A stretch of 61,282 nucleotides of DNA. Source: an uncultured Lachnospiraceae bacterium (GTDB lineage: Bacteria > Bacillota > Clostridia > Lachnospirales > Lachnospiraceae). Below, piece after piece: positions 41,707 through 50,225 of this stretch. Below the pieces are notes generated by a model that was not told where the DNA came from, made no database searches, and saw nothing but the letters and a program-made list of their open reading frames with translations. Within the stretch, counting starts at the first letter, position 1. Each line of letters begins with the position of its first letter. The stretch covers positions 1 through 61,282 of the forward strand of contig URDN01000011.1 of NCBI GenBank assembly GCA_900546495.1, given 5' to 3'. Both the position numbers and the translations under genes were made by a program.

Positions 41707-42609
41707 ATGACATCTCGTCAGCTTGATTATTTTTCAACCATCGCTGAATGTCAGAATTTTTCAGCGGCAGCAAAGAAATTATATGTATCACAGCCGGCCA
41801 TCAGCCAGCAGATCCAGGTACTCGAAGAAGAGATTGGATATCCACTGATTCACCGGACACGCCATCATGTAGAACTAACTGAATACGGTCAGATTTTTCT
41901 GCAGTTTTGTCAGAAACTCAAAGATGATTACACGAATTTGTGTGACGCCATGTATGAGCTGAAAAAATCAAAAGAAAATCAATTCACCATCGGATTGTTA
42001 GAAGGCCTGTCCATACCATGGTTTTCCCGCCTGCTTCAGGACTTTTCCGAAGAAAATCCGGACTGCATTGTTTCCATACAAAGTCACAGTTTCTCCGACT
42101 TAACCAGAGCACTGCAACAAAATAGGTTAGACCTTACACTTTCCTTATTGTTAGACAGTACAGAGCCGGAGATCCGGACGCAAAAACTGTGTGAATCCCC
42201 CTGTATGTTTGTCATCTCCCGCAATCATCCCATTTCTCAAAATGAAGAGATCCACATTCAGGATTTTGACAACAGTATTTTTTATCAGATCACACAGGAC
42301 GAACTTCCCTCTGCTCCAAGAATCATGGCAGATGTTTGTCAGCATTACGGAATCTCGCCCAAACAGATCATTCCTGTCCCGAATCCATCTTCCATGCTTT
42401 TGATGCTGACTTCTGGTGTCGGCGTCACGCTGCTAGATAAATATACCTACCCAGAGATTTTGAAATTCAACTCCCTAAAGACAATAGACACCGATTATTC
42501 CCACAATCTGAACCTGATGTGGAATATAAAATCCACAAATCCCTATACCGAAAAATTCATCGCCTACGCGCAGATGCATATTCCGGAATATATACAGGAA
42601 CATGTATAA
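41707..42609 (+). CDS. LysR family transcriptional regulator
   Basis: A 300-residue LysR-type regulator. The N-terminal helix-turn-helix is classic (TSRQLDYFSTIAECQNFSAA, then AKKLYVSQPAISQQIQVLEE), followed by a two-lobed co-inducer domain (about 90-295, opening FTIGLLEGLSIPWFSRLL). It is divergent from the activase gene with a palindromic operator array between them, so it probably activates the radical enzyme operon in response to a pathway compound. CCAGGGAGG precedes the ATG. It closes the right end of the catabolic island. Confidence 0.93.
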   Translation: MTSRQLDYFSTIAECQNFSAAAKKLYVSQPAISQQIQVLEEEIGYPLIHRTRHHVELTEYGQIFLQFCQKLKDDYTNLCDAMYELKKSKENQFTIGLLEGLSIPWFSRLLQDFSEENPDCIVSIQSHSFSDLTRALQQNRLDLTLSLLLDSTEPEIRTQKLCESPCMFVISRNHPISQNEEIHIQDFDNSIFYQITQDELPSAPRIMADVCQHYGISPKQIIPVPNPSSMLLMLTSGVGVTLLDKYTYPEILKFNSLKTIDTDYSHNLNLMWNIKSTNPYTEKFIAYAQMHIPEYIQEHV

Positions 42610-42659
42610 AATTTGGAACAATCTGTTTCGGCGGATAAAACTATTTTTCTGGTTATCAA

Positions 42660-42697
42660 AAGGAAATCTGTCTTTTTTTGGCAGATTTCCTTTTTCT
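42660..42697 (+). terminator. Terminator of the LysR gene
   Basis: GGAAATCTG and CAGATTTCC form a nine-pair stem followed by TTTTTC and further T residues. Confidence 0.85.
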
Positions 42698-42803
42698 TTT
42701 TTTCACAATATGACGGAAAAAATTATTTTCTTTGTAAAATATGTTCAATTTTGGGCATAATAACTGGCAAGATTATTTAATTTTAAACAATCGAAAATAA
42801 TGC

Positions 42804-42832
42804 TTGCATGTCGAACAAGAGTATATTATAAT
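42804..42832 (+). promoter_or_regulatory. Promoter of the V-type ATPase operon
   Basis: TTGCAT and a consensus TATAAT are separated by 17 bases, about 58 bases before atpE. Confidence 0.75.
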
Positions 42833-42890
42833 ATTTTCTAAATTGTATTTTATTCAGTACAATGCATAAAAGAAGAAGGGAAGTGAACAT

Positions 42891-43451
42891 ATGGAATTAC
42901 AGATTCAAGACTTAGTTTCCTCCATCCGCAAAGACGGAATTGATGCAGCAAATGCCGAGGCAGAGGCAATTATTACAGAAGCTAAGAAAAAAGCAGACGC
43001 CATCGTGGCAGATGCGAAATCTGAAGCGAAAAGTATACAGGAAGCTTCTGAAAAAGAAATCAGTATTCTAAAAGAGAGTGCTGCACTCAGTGCCGAGCAG
43101 GCAAAAAGAGATGCGATGCTTGCATTTAAGACTGAGGTGAAAGCAGAATTTGAGAAGATTCTTTCCGCAAAGGTTAAAGATAGTCTTTCTGATGCCGCAC
43201 TTGGTAAATTGATCAAGGCAGCCATCGCAGACGAAGGGGTAGAAAATTATACCGCAGAAGTTGCACAGGTAAGTGATGCACTGAAAGCAGAACTTGCAGA
43301 AGAAATCAAAAACGGACTTGAGATCAAACCGGCAAAAGGTGTCCGCGCAGGATTCCGACTGGCAGCAAAAGACGGTTCCGGATATTTTGACTGTTCCGAT
43401 GATGAGATCATGCAGATGCTGATGCCATACTTCAGAAATCTTGATTTCTAG
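42891..43451 (+). CDS. atpE: V-type ATP synthase subunit E
   Basis: A 186-residue peripheral-stalk subunit. Residues 1-105 are a long Ala/Glu/Lys-rich coiled coil (NAEAEAIITEAKKKADAIVA), followed by a globular C-terminal domain that binds the top of the A/B head. It starts the seven-gene operon and has GAAGGGAAG upstream. Low sequence conservation is normal for this subunit; the identification leans on the coiled-coil pattern and the operon position seen in Bacteroidetes, Chlamydia and spirochaetes. Confidence 0.9.
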   Translation: MELQIQDLVSSIRKDGIDAANAEAEAIITEAKKKADAIVADAKSEAKSIQEASEKEISILKESAALSAEQAKRDAMLAFKTEVKAEFEKILSAKVKDSLSDAALGKLIKAAIADEGVENYTAEVAQVSDALKAELAEEIKNGLEIKPAKGVRAGFRLAAKDGSGYFDCSDDEIMQMLMPYFRNLDF

Positions 43452-43463
43452 CAGGAGGTGCTT

Positions 43464-43985
43464 ATGGCTTCATATTATTATTTGATATCCAGCCTGCCGG
43501 ACCTTAAGACCGACGGTGATATGCCATTTTCTTATGAAGAATTTCTTGGCATGTGCCAGTCAAATGTAAGCGAATCAAAATACAAATTTTTAAGTAATCT
43601 CACCCTCTCCTCTGATGAAGGACCACTCTTGAAAGACTGGGCAGTTTTTTACAACAATCTGATGAGTGAGCTGAACGCGCAGAGAAGCGCAAACCTTGGA
43701 CGGGCTTATCTGAAATCCTACGATAAGGATTCCGTGCTCTCTCAGGTAGTGGGAACGGTGCTGGCGGCAAAGAATCCGCTGGAAGCAGAAAAAATCCTGC
43801 TGGATTACGAATTTGAAAATCTTGATTCCCTGGTAGGTTTGCATACCTTTGACGATGTCTATCTCTTTGGGTATGCGGTGAAATTGAAACTGCTGGAGCG
43901 CCAGAACTGTTTTGTACAGGAAAAGGGAAAAAAAGAATTCAAACGTCTTTTTGATCAGGTGCAGCAGCGCGTTTATCAGTTATAG
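43464..43985 (+). CDS. DUF2764 protein, V-ATPase operon component
   Basis: A 173-residue protein opening MASYYYLISSLPDLKTDGD, a DUF2764 hallmark. DUF2764 genes occur second in V-ATPase operons of Bacteroidetes, Chlamydia and spirochaetes, where they take the place of subunit C, of which they are probably a shortened relative. Six bases after the E gene stop an AGGAGG leads to the ATG at 43464; a GTG six bases earlier would overlap that site. Its expected place is the base of the central stalk connecting the rotor to the membrane ring. Confidence 0.85.
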   Translation: MASYYYLISSLPDLKTDGDMPFSYEEFLGMCQSNVSESKYKFLSNLTLSSDEGPLLKDWAVFYNNLMSELNAQRSANLGRAYLKSYDKDSVLSQVVGTVLAAKNPLEAEKILLDYEFENLDSLVGLHTFDDVYLFGYAVKLKLLERQNCFVQEKGKKEFKRLFDQVQQRVYQL

Positions 43986-44044
43986 GATTGCTTAACTACC
44001 CTGGCTGATCAAACGGAAAACTATTAATAACAGGAGAAAATTGA

Positions 44045-45775
44045 ATGGAAACAGTAACAGGATATGTAACTGGTATTAACGGAAACCTGGCAAACGTAAG
44101 TTTCGAAGGTGCCGTTCATAAAAATGAAGTTGGTTATATCCTTGTTGACGGAAAACGCTTAAAAGGCGAGGTTATCCGAATCAACAACGGCGTAGCCAGC
44201 ATGCAGATCTACGAGATGTCAAACGGCATTAAAGTCGGAGACCCAGTAGAATTTACCGGTGAACTGATGAGCGTAGAACTTGGACCGGGTCTGCTCACAC
44301 AGGTATTTGACGGTCTGCAGAATCCGTTGCCGGATCTGGCCGAGCAGTGCGGATTCTTCCTTGAGCGAGGCGTATACCTCGATCCGATCCCGGACAGAGA
44401 ATGGGAATTTACCCCATCCGTAAAAGTCGGTGATGCTGTAGAGGCCGGCAACTCCATCGGAAGTGTTCCGGAAGGATTATTCACCCATGAGATCATGGTT
44501 CCTTTTACTTTAAAAGGCCATGACTGGAAAGTAAAATCCATCAAAGAAAAAGGTTCTTACCATGTAAGAGCAACCATCTGTGTCATTGAAAATGGCAACG
44601 GTGAAGAGAAAAACTTAAGCATGGTTATCTCCCAGCCGATCAAACAGGCAGTAAAATGCTACGATGAAAGACTTCGTCCGGACGAACCTCTGGTAACACA
44701 GATTCGTTGTATCGACTCTTTCCTTCCGGTAGCAAAAGGCGGTACTTTCTGTGTTCCCGGACCGTTCGGCGCAGGTAAAACAGTGCTTCAGCATATGGAG
44801 GCAAAAAACGGTGAGGCTGATATCGTAATCGTAGCCGCATGTGGTGAGCGTGCCGGCGAGGTTGTAGAGATCTTAAAAGAGTTCCCGGAACTGGAAGATC
44901 CGAAGACAGGCAGATCCCTGATGGAACGTACTATCATCATCTGTAACACATCTTCCATGCCGGTAGCCGCACGAGAGGCTTCCTGCTACACAGCCGTAAC
45001 TCTGGCTGAGTATTACCGACAGATGGGACTGGATGTTCTGCTTCTGGCAGATTCCACCAGCCGTTGGGCACAGGCCATGCGTGAGATGTCCGGACGTCTG
45101 GAAGAGATTCCTGGTGAAGAGGCATTCCCGGCTTACCTTGAGTCCACCATTGCTTCTTTCTATGAGCGTGCAGGTAAAGTAAGACTGAAAAACGGCAAGA
45201 TCGCATCCGTTACCATCGGTGGTACCGTATCACCGGCAGGTGGTAACTTCGAGGAACCGGTTACACAGGCAACCCTGAAGGTAGTTGGTGCTTTCCACGG
45301 ACTTTCCAGAGAGCGTTCCGATGCTCGTAAATACCCGGCGATCCATCCGATGGATTCCTGGTCCAAATATGACGGCGTAGTCGATATGGCCCGGGTGGAA
45401 GAAGCCCGTTCTATTCTGCACAGAGGAAATGAGATTAACCAGATGATGAAAGTAGTCGGTGAGGAAGGAACTTCCGCCGAAGACTACATTATTTATCAGA
45501 AGGGCGAACTTCTCGATTCCGTATATCTGCAGCAGAACTCCTTCGATCCGATCGATGCAGCATGCTCTCCGGACAGACAGCGTGAAGAATTCGGCATCCT
45601 TTACGATGCTTTGATGGCATCCTATGATCTGGATGACAAAAACGAGATCCGAGGTTTCTTCAACCAGTTGAGACAGGAATTCCTTGACTGGCACGGTACA
45701 GAATTCGAATCACCGGAATTCTACGAACAGGAAAAGAAAATCTCAGAATTCTACAAATCAAAAGCTGTTGAGTAG
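44045..45775 (+). CDS. atpA: V-type ATP synthase catalytic subunit A
   Basis: A 576-residue catalytic subunit. The P-loop is GPFGAGKTVLQH; the catalytic Glu region reads AACGERAGEVVEIL, and Walker B LLLADSTSRWAQAMRE. The non-homologous bulge domain characteristic of A/V-type A subunits lies at about 115-190. ATP is hydrolysed or made at the A/B interface. The start has ACAGGAG. All catalytic residues appear intact. Confidence 0.97.
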   Translation: METVTGYVTGINGNLANVSFEGAVHKNEVGYILVDGKRLKGEVIRINNGVASMQIYEMSNGIKVGDPVEFTGELMSVELGPGLLTQVFDGLQNPLPDLAEQCGFFLERGVYLDPIPDREWEFTPSVKVGDAVEAGNSIGSVPEGLFTHEIMVPFTLKGHDWKVKSIKEKGSYHVRATICVIENGNGEEKNLSMVISQPIKQAVKCYDERLRPDEPLVTQIRCIDSFLPVAKGGTFCVPGPFGAGKTVLQHMEAKNGEADIVIVAACGERAGEVVEILKEFPELEDPKTGRSLMERTIIICNTSSMPVAAREASCYTAVTLAEYYRQMGLDVLLLADSTSRWAQAMREMSGRLEEIPGEEAFPAYLESTIASFYERAGKVRLKNGKIASVTIGGTVSPAGGNFEEPVTQATLKVVGAFHGLSRERSDARKYPAIHPMDSWSKYDGVVDMARVEEARSILHRGNEINQMMKVVGEEGTSAEDYIIYQKGELLDSVYLQQNSFDPIDAACSPDRQREEFGILYDALMASYDLDDKNEIRGFFNQLRQEFLDWHGTEFESPEFYEQEKKISEFYKSKAVE

Positions 45776-45787
45776 GAGGATTTTAGA

Positions 45788-47083
45788 GTGCAGAAAGTAT
45801 ATACAAAAATAGAATCAATTGTCGGTAACGTAGTTACTGTCAGAGCAAAAGATGTCCGTCTGGGCGACCTTGCTCTCGTAGGTGACAGTTACGCGACTGT
45901 TATCAAACTTGATAAAGACCTGGTATCCCTTCAGGTATTTGCAGGTGCACAGGGTGTCGGAACCAGTGATCCGGTCCGCTTCCTTGGCAGACCTATGATG
46001 GTTTCCTTCTCCGATCACCTGCTGGGACGAGTATTTGACGGTGCCGGTGTTCCAAGAGACCACGGCCCGGCGCTGACGGAAAATATGATTCCGATCGGCG
46101 GACCGTCCTTCAATCCGGCAAAACGTATTTTACCGAAAAATATGATCCGTACCGGTATCCCGATGATCGACGTATTTAACACACTGGTAGAGAGTCAGAA
46201 ACTTCCGATTTTCTCTATCTCCGGAGAGCCATACAACGCACTGCTCTCCCGTATCGCACTTCAGGCAGAAGTAGATGTTATCGTTTTAGGTGGCATGGGT
46301 CTGAAATATGACGATTACCTTGCATTCCGTGATACCCTGGAAAAAGGCGGTGCCATGAGCCATACGGTTATGTTTATCCATACCGCTTCTGACCCGACCG
46401 TTGAGTGTACACTGGTTCCGGATATGGCCCTTGCTGTTGCAGAGCAGTTTGCTTTAAACGGAAAGAAAGTACTGGTACTTCTTACCGATATGACAAACTA
46501 CGCCGACGCACAGAAAGAGATGGCCATCACTATGGAACAGGTACCTTCCAACCGTGGTTATCCGGGTGATCTGTACAGTTGTCTGGCTTCCCGTTACGAG
46601 AAAGCCGTTGATATCGAAGGTGCCGGATCCATCACGATCCTTGGTGTTACCACAATGCCTGGTGATGACGTTACTCACCCGGTACCGGACAACACCGGTT
46701 ATATCACAGAAGGTCAGTATTATCTGAAAAACGGACACATTGAGCCATTCGGATCTCTTTCCCGTCTGAAACAGAACGTAAACGGAAAGACCAGAGATGA
46801 CCACCGTGCTCTCATGGATGGTATGATCCGTCTTTACTCTCAATATAAAGAAGCGCTTGAGAAGAAATCCATGGGATTCCTTATGAGTGACTGGGATGAA
46901 AAGCTTCTGAAATACGGTGAGCTTTTCGAGACAAAACTTATGGACCTCAGTGTAAACATTCCACTTGAGGATGCACTTGATCTTGGCTGGGAAATCCTTG
47001 CAGAGTGCTTCGATCCAAATGAAACCGGTTTGAAGACAAGTCTTCTGCAGGAGAGATGGCCAAACAAAGAAGCATTAAAATAA
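45788..47083 (+). CDS. atpB: V-type ATP synthase subunit B
   Basis: A 431-residue non-catalytic head subunit. The degenerate P-loop position reads FSISGEPYNALLSRIA, as expected for B subunits; VLLTDMTNYADAQKEMA and YPGDLYSCLASRYEKA are typical blocks. It starts with GTG preceded by TAGGAGG and lies 12 bases after atpA. It forms the alternating hexamer with subunit A. Confidence 0.97.
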   Translation: MQKVYTKIESIVGNVVTVRAKDVRLGDLALVGDSYATVIKLDKDLVSLQVFAGAQGVGTSDPVRFLGRPMMVSFSDHLLGRVFDGAGVPRDHGPALTENMIPIGGPSFNPAKRILPKNMIRTGIPMIDVFNTLVESQKLPIFSISGEPYNALLSRIALQAEVDVIVLGGMGLKYDDYLAFRDTLEKGGAMSHTVMFIHTASDPTVECTLVPDMALAVAEQFALNGKKVLVLLTDMTNYADAQKEMAITMEQVPSNRGYPGDLYSCLASRYEKAVDIEGAGSITILGVTTMPGDDVTHPVPDNTGYITEGQYYLKNGHIEPFGSLSRLKQNVNGKTRDDHRALMDGMIRLYSQYKEALEKKSMGFLMSDWDEKLLKYGELFETKLMDLSVNIPLEDALDLGWEILAECFDPNETGLKTSLLQERWPNKEALK

Positions 47084-47095
47084 AAGGAGCAGCTG

Positions 47096-47710
47096 ATGGC
47101 TATCAAACTTACAAAAAATGAGCAGAAGGTGCAGAAAGACCACCTGAAACAGTATCAGCGTTATCTTCCTACCCTGCAGTTGAAAAAACAGCAGCTGCAG
47201 GCTGTCATTATGAAGACAAAAGCTGATCTGGACCAGAAGGAAGTCGAGCGTGCTCAGATGATCGGTGACCTGGATGACTGGGTTGCAGTATTTGCTGAAA
47301 ATGAAATCTTCGATGAAAGCAAAAAATTAGATCACCTGGTACAGCCGGATACCGTCATCTGTAAGAATGAGAACATCGCCGGTGTCACAGTTCCTGCCTT
47401 TCAGGAGCTGACCTTCAAAGACATCGATTACGATGTGGACGACTATCCTCTGTGGGTGGACACTGCTATTATAAAACTCCGCGAGATCGCACGTCTGGAT
47501 GCTCTGGTATCAACACTGCGCAAACAGGAAGCGCTTCTGGAAAAAGAGTTACGCTCTACTTCCCAGCGTGTCAACCTGTTTGAAAAAGTCAAGATTCCGG
47601 AAGCCAAGGAAAATATCCGCATGATCGGCGTTTTCCTTGGAGATCAGCAGACAGCGGCCGTTGTCCGCGGAAAGATTTCAAAGAAAAAATTAGTGGAGGC
47701 GGCACAATGA
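47096..47710 (+). CDS. atpD: V-type ATP synthase subunit D
   Basis: A 204-residue central-shaft subunit made of two long antiparallel coiled-coil segments at the termini (TKNEQKVQKDHLKQYQRYLP and SQRVNLFEKVKIPEAKENIR) with a short globular middle. It turns inside the A3B3 head and contacts the DUF2764 protein. The spacing is 12 bases from atpB with AAAAGGAG, and its stop overlaps the start of atpI. Confidence 0.93.
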   Translation: MAIKLTKNEQKVQKDHLKQYQRYLPTLQLKKQQLQAVIMKTKADLDQKEVERAQMIGDLDDWVAVFAENEIFDESKKLDHLVQPDTVICKNENIAGVTVPAFQELTFKDIDYDVDDYPLWVDTAIIKLREIARLDALVSTLRKQEALLEKELRSTSQRVNLFEKVKIPEAKENIRMIGVFLGDQQTAAVVRGKISKKKLVEAAQ

Positions 47711-49548
47711 TAGAGAAAATGAAAATGGTCTGCGTCGTGTCATCTGTCTCCCGAAAAGACGAGATGCTCGACGGACTTCGATCCTTAGGGCTCTTACATC
47801 TGGCAGAAAAGAAAAGTCCGGACCGTGCAGTTGCAGAACGTTTTACAACGCTTTCCAAGACAGCTGCCACTCTGACGGACTATGCGCCGGATAAAAAGAA
47901 CAAAAAGAAAGAACCTGTACCGGTTCTCTCCGATTCCGAATTTGAGGAAATGTATCAGAATGTGTTAGCCACATTAGATAAAAAAGCCTCACTGGAGCAG
48001 GAAATCAGTGCTGCCAACGCTGAGATTGAACGAATCAAGGCTTGGGGCAATTTTTCACCGGAAGATGTGAAACGCGTAAAAGAAGATGGATATGATCTTC
48101 ACTTCTACCGCCTTGGTAAAAATGAATACCAGATGGCACTGCAGGATCCAGAAATCAAAATGATCGCACTGACACCGATAGATAAAATGCACACAGTTGC
48201 AGTACTGGGAGCACTTCCGGTCACAATTCCGGCAACAGAATTTACCCTTCCGGAAAAAGGCATCGATGAGCTGACAGCACAGATTGAAAGCTGTCAGACA
48301 GAAATCGGTACATGTGAGGAAACACTCAAAAAATCCAGCATCTATGATACAAGTTTTCAAGTTCAGATGCTGAAAGCGCAAAATGCAGAAAACTATTCTT
48401 CTGCAAGTGAAACAGCAGAAAATGATGAAGATTTTGTATGGATTTCCGGATACCTTCCGGAAGCAGATCTTCCGAAATTCAAAGCTGCGGCAACAGAGCA
48501 TAAATGGGCATGGGCCATGGATGACGTGTCAGATGATGACACAGAGATCCCTACCAAAGTAAAATATGGAAAAGTTTCCGGACTGATCCAGCCGGTATTT
48601 GATATCCTTGGAATCCTTCCGGGATATCGGGAGTCAGATATCTCCCTCTGGTTTTTCCTGTTTTTCACCCTGTTCTTTGCAATGATCATCGGTGATGCCG
48701 GTTACGGCTGCCTGATCCTGATTGCAACGATCGCTCTGGTAGCAAAAACAAAGAAATTTAATACTACAACTTACCTGTTACTGGTTCTCTCCATTGCAAC
48801 CATCGTATGGGGTGCCGTCACGGGTACGTGGTTCGGTATGGAAAAAGCAATGCATGTGCCTTTCTTAAAGGCTCTGGTTATTCCTCAGTTTGCAAACTAC
48901 CCGGATTACTTCGGTGTATCTGCCACAACACAGCAGAACGCCATCATGAAGTTCTCTTTCACCATCGGAGCGATCCAGATGGCATTGGGAAGTCTGATCT
49001 CCATCAAAAAGAAACTGAGCGAAAAGAACTTAAGTTGGGTGGCAGACCTTGGCTGGCTGGTAGCAGTCATCGGCATGTATCTGTTATCCCTGTATCTGGT
49101 TATTGGCCAGAAGCTTAATATCGTACCCGTCTTCGCCATGGTAGGCGTTGCATTTATCCTGGTCGTACTCTTCGGTGGCATGTCCCCGGACAAAACATTT
49201 GGTCAGGGTCTGAAAAGTGGTGTCGCAGATGCATTTACCGTATTCTTAAATACAATCAGCTGCTTTGGTAACGTCATGAGTTACATCCGTCTGTTTGCGG
49301 TAGGTATGGCAGGATTTGCCATTTCCCAGAGTTTCAACGGCATTGCAGCAGGTTTCCACGGACCGCTCATCATTCTCGGCGTTGTGGTCGTACTAATCGG
49401 ACACGGACTGAACATTATCATGTGTTTCCTTTCCGTCGTTGTACACGGTGTTCGACTGAACGTATTAGAGTTTTCCGGTCAGGCCGGTCTGGAGTGGACA
49501 GGAATTGCATACGAACCATTTAAAGTAAACGAAAAGATTAAAAAATAG
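47707..49548 (+). CDS. atpI: V-type ATP synthase subunit I
   Basis: A 613-residue stator membrane subunit. Residues 1-310 are soluble and coiled-coil rich; residues 320-600 contain about seven membrane helices, including FFLFFTLFFAMIIGDAGYGC and the ion half-channel region with SYIRLFAVGMAGFAISQSF, which supplies the essential Arg. It overlaps atpD by four bases. The following gene, atpK, is separated by an unusual 112-base gap with a hairpin. Confidence 0.95.
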   Translation: MIEKMKMVCVVSSVSRKDEMLDGLRSLGLLHLAEKKSPDRAVAERFTTLSKTAATLTDYAPDKKNKKKEPVPVLSDSEFEEMYQNVLATLDKKASLEQEISAANAEIERIKAWGNFSPEDVKRVKEDGYDLHFYRLGKNEYQMALQDPEIKMIALTPIDKMHTVAVLGALPVTIPATEFTLPEKGIDELTAQIESCQTEIGTCEETLKKSSIYDTSFQVQMLKAQNAENYSSASETAENDEDFVWISGYLPEADLPKFKAAATEHKWAWAMDDVSDDDTEIPTKVKYGKVSGLIQPVFDILGILPGYRESDISLWFFLFFTLFFAMIIGDAGYGCLILIATIALVAKTKKFNTTTYLLLVLSIATIVWGAVTGTWFGMEKAMHVPFLKALVIPQFANYPDYFGVSATTQQNAIMKFSFTIGAIQMALGSLISIKKKLSEKNLSWVADLGWLVAVIGMYLLSLYLVIGQKLNIVPVFAMVGVAFILVVLFGGMSPDKTFGQGLKSGVADAFTVFLNTISCFGNVMSYIRLFAVGMAGFAISQSFNGIAAGFHGPLIILGVVVVLIGHGLNIIMCFLSVVVHGVRLNVLEFSGQAGLEWTGIAYEPFKVNEKIKK

Positions 49549-49559
49549 TGTATTTGCAA

Positions 49560-49603
49560 AGATGCACAACAGAATGATATCATGGATTGCATGATGTGCA
49601 TCT
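49560..49603 (+). promoter_or_regulatory. Intercistronic hairpin between atpI and atpK
   Basis: AGATGCACA and TGTGCATCT form a nine-pair stem with a ~26-base loop and no T run. It is a probable mRNA-processing or 5'-stabilising element that would let atpK, needed in many copies per complex, be expressed above the other subunits. Confidence 0.5.
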
Positions 49604-49660
49604 CGCAACAGGAATGAAAAACATTCTTGAATAAAACAGTATTAAAAAAGGAGAATTATT

Positions 49661-50095
49661 ATGAATATCGCATTTATAGGTATGGCAGCCGCACTTGGTT
49701 TATCAGCAGCAGGATCTGCATTTGGTGCAGGATTTGCCGGAATGGCATCAGTAGGAGCTTGGAAAAAGTGTTACGCAAGCGGTAAAGCAGCACCGTTCAT
49801 CATGATCGCATTTTCCGGTGCACCGCTGACACAGACAATTTACGGATTCCTTCTTATGAACTTTATCAAATCCGCAGTAGCAGGTGGTGCAGACGCTGGT
49901 CTGGCACTTGGTGTCGGTCTCTTTGGCGGACTTGCAATCGGACTTTCCGGATTATTCCAGGGTAAATGCGCAGCTGCAGCTGCAGACGCTCTCGGAGCAA
50001 CCGGTAAGGGTACTGCGAACTACTTCATCGTAGTTGGTATTGTTGAGACAGTAGCGCTGTTCACACTGGTATTCAGCTTACTGCTGTTAGGTTAA
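49661..50095 (+). CDS. atpK: V-type ATP synthase membrane rotor subunit K
   Basis: A 144-residue four-helix proteolipid made of two hairpins. The Na+-binding signature of Enterococcus NtpK can be matched by eye: Thr57-Gln58 in APLTQTIYGF, Gln100 in GLFQGKCAAA and the essential Glu129 in GIVETVALF; spacing between Gln100 and Glu129 (29) equals that between Gln110 and Glu139 in NtpK. Only the second hairpin keeps the carboxylate, as expected. The enzyme is therefore likely Na+-coupled. AAAAAGGAG precedes the start; a strong terminator follows. Confidence 0.94.
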   Translation: MNIAFIGMAAALGLSAAGSAFGAGFAGMASVGAWKKCYASGKAAPFIMIAFSGAPLTQTIYGFLLMNFIKSAVAGGADAGLALGVGLFGGLAIGLSGLFQGKCAAAAADALGATGKGTANYFIVVGIVETVALFTLVFSLLLLG

Positions 50096-50117
50096 AAAAT
50101 ATCATAACTAATAAAAT

Positions 50118-50147
50118 GCTCAGTCCTTCGGGGCTGGGCTTTTTTAT
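50118..50147 (+). terminator. Terminator of the V-type ATPase operon
   Basis: GCTCAGTCC, a TTCG loop and GGGCTGGGC form a tight hairpin followed by TTTTTT. Confidence 0.9.
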
Positions 50148-50151
50148 GTAT

Positions 50152-50196
50152 AAAAAGAGAAGGTACAATGCCTCTCAGAAGCACTGTACCTTCTCT
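50152..50196 (-). terminator. Terminator of the radical SAM pair
   Basis: On the minus strand AGAGAAGGTACA pairs with TGTACCTTCTCT followed by TTTTTA, about 30 bases after the stop of the second radical SAM gene. Confidence 0.85.
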
Positions 50197-50225
50197 ATAT
50201 TCGTTTTTAAAACAATCTTTAAGAA

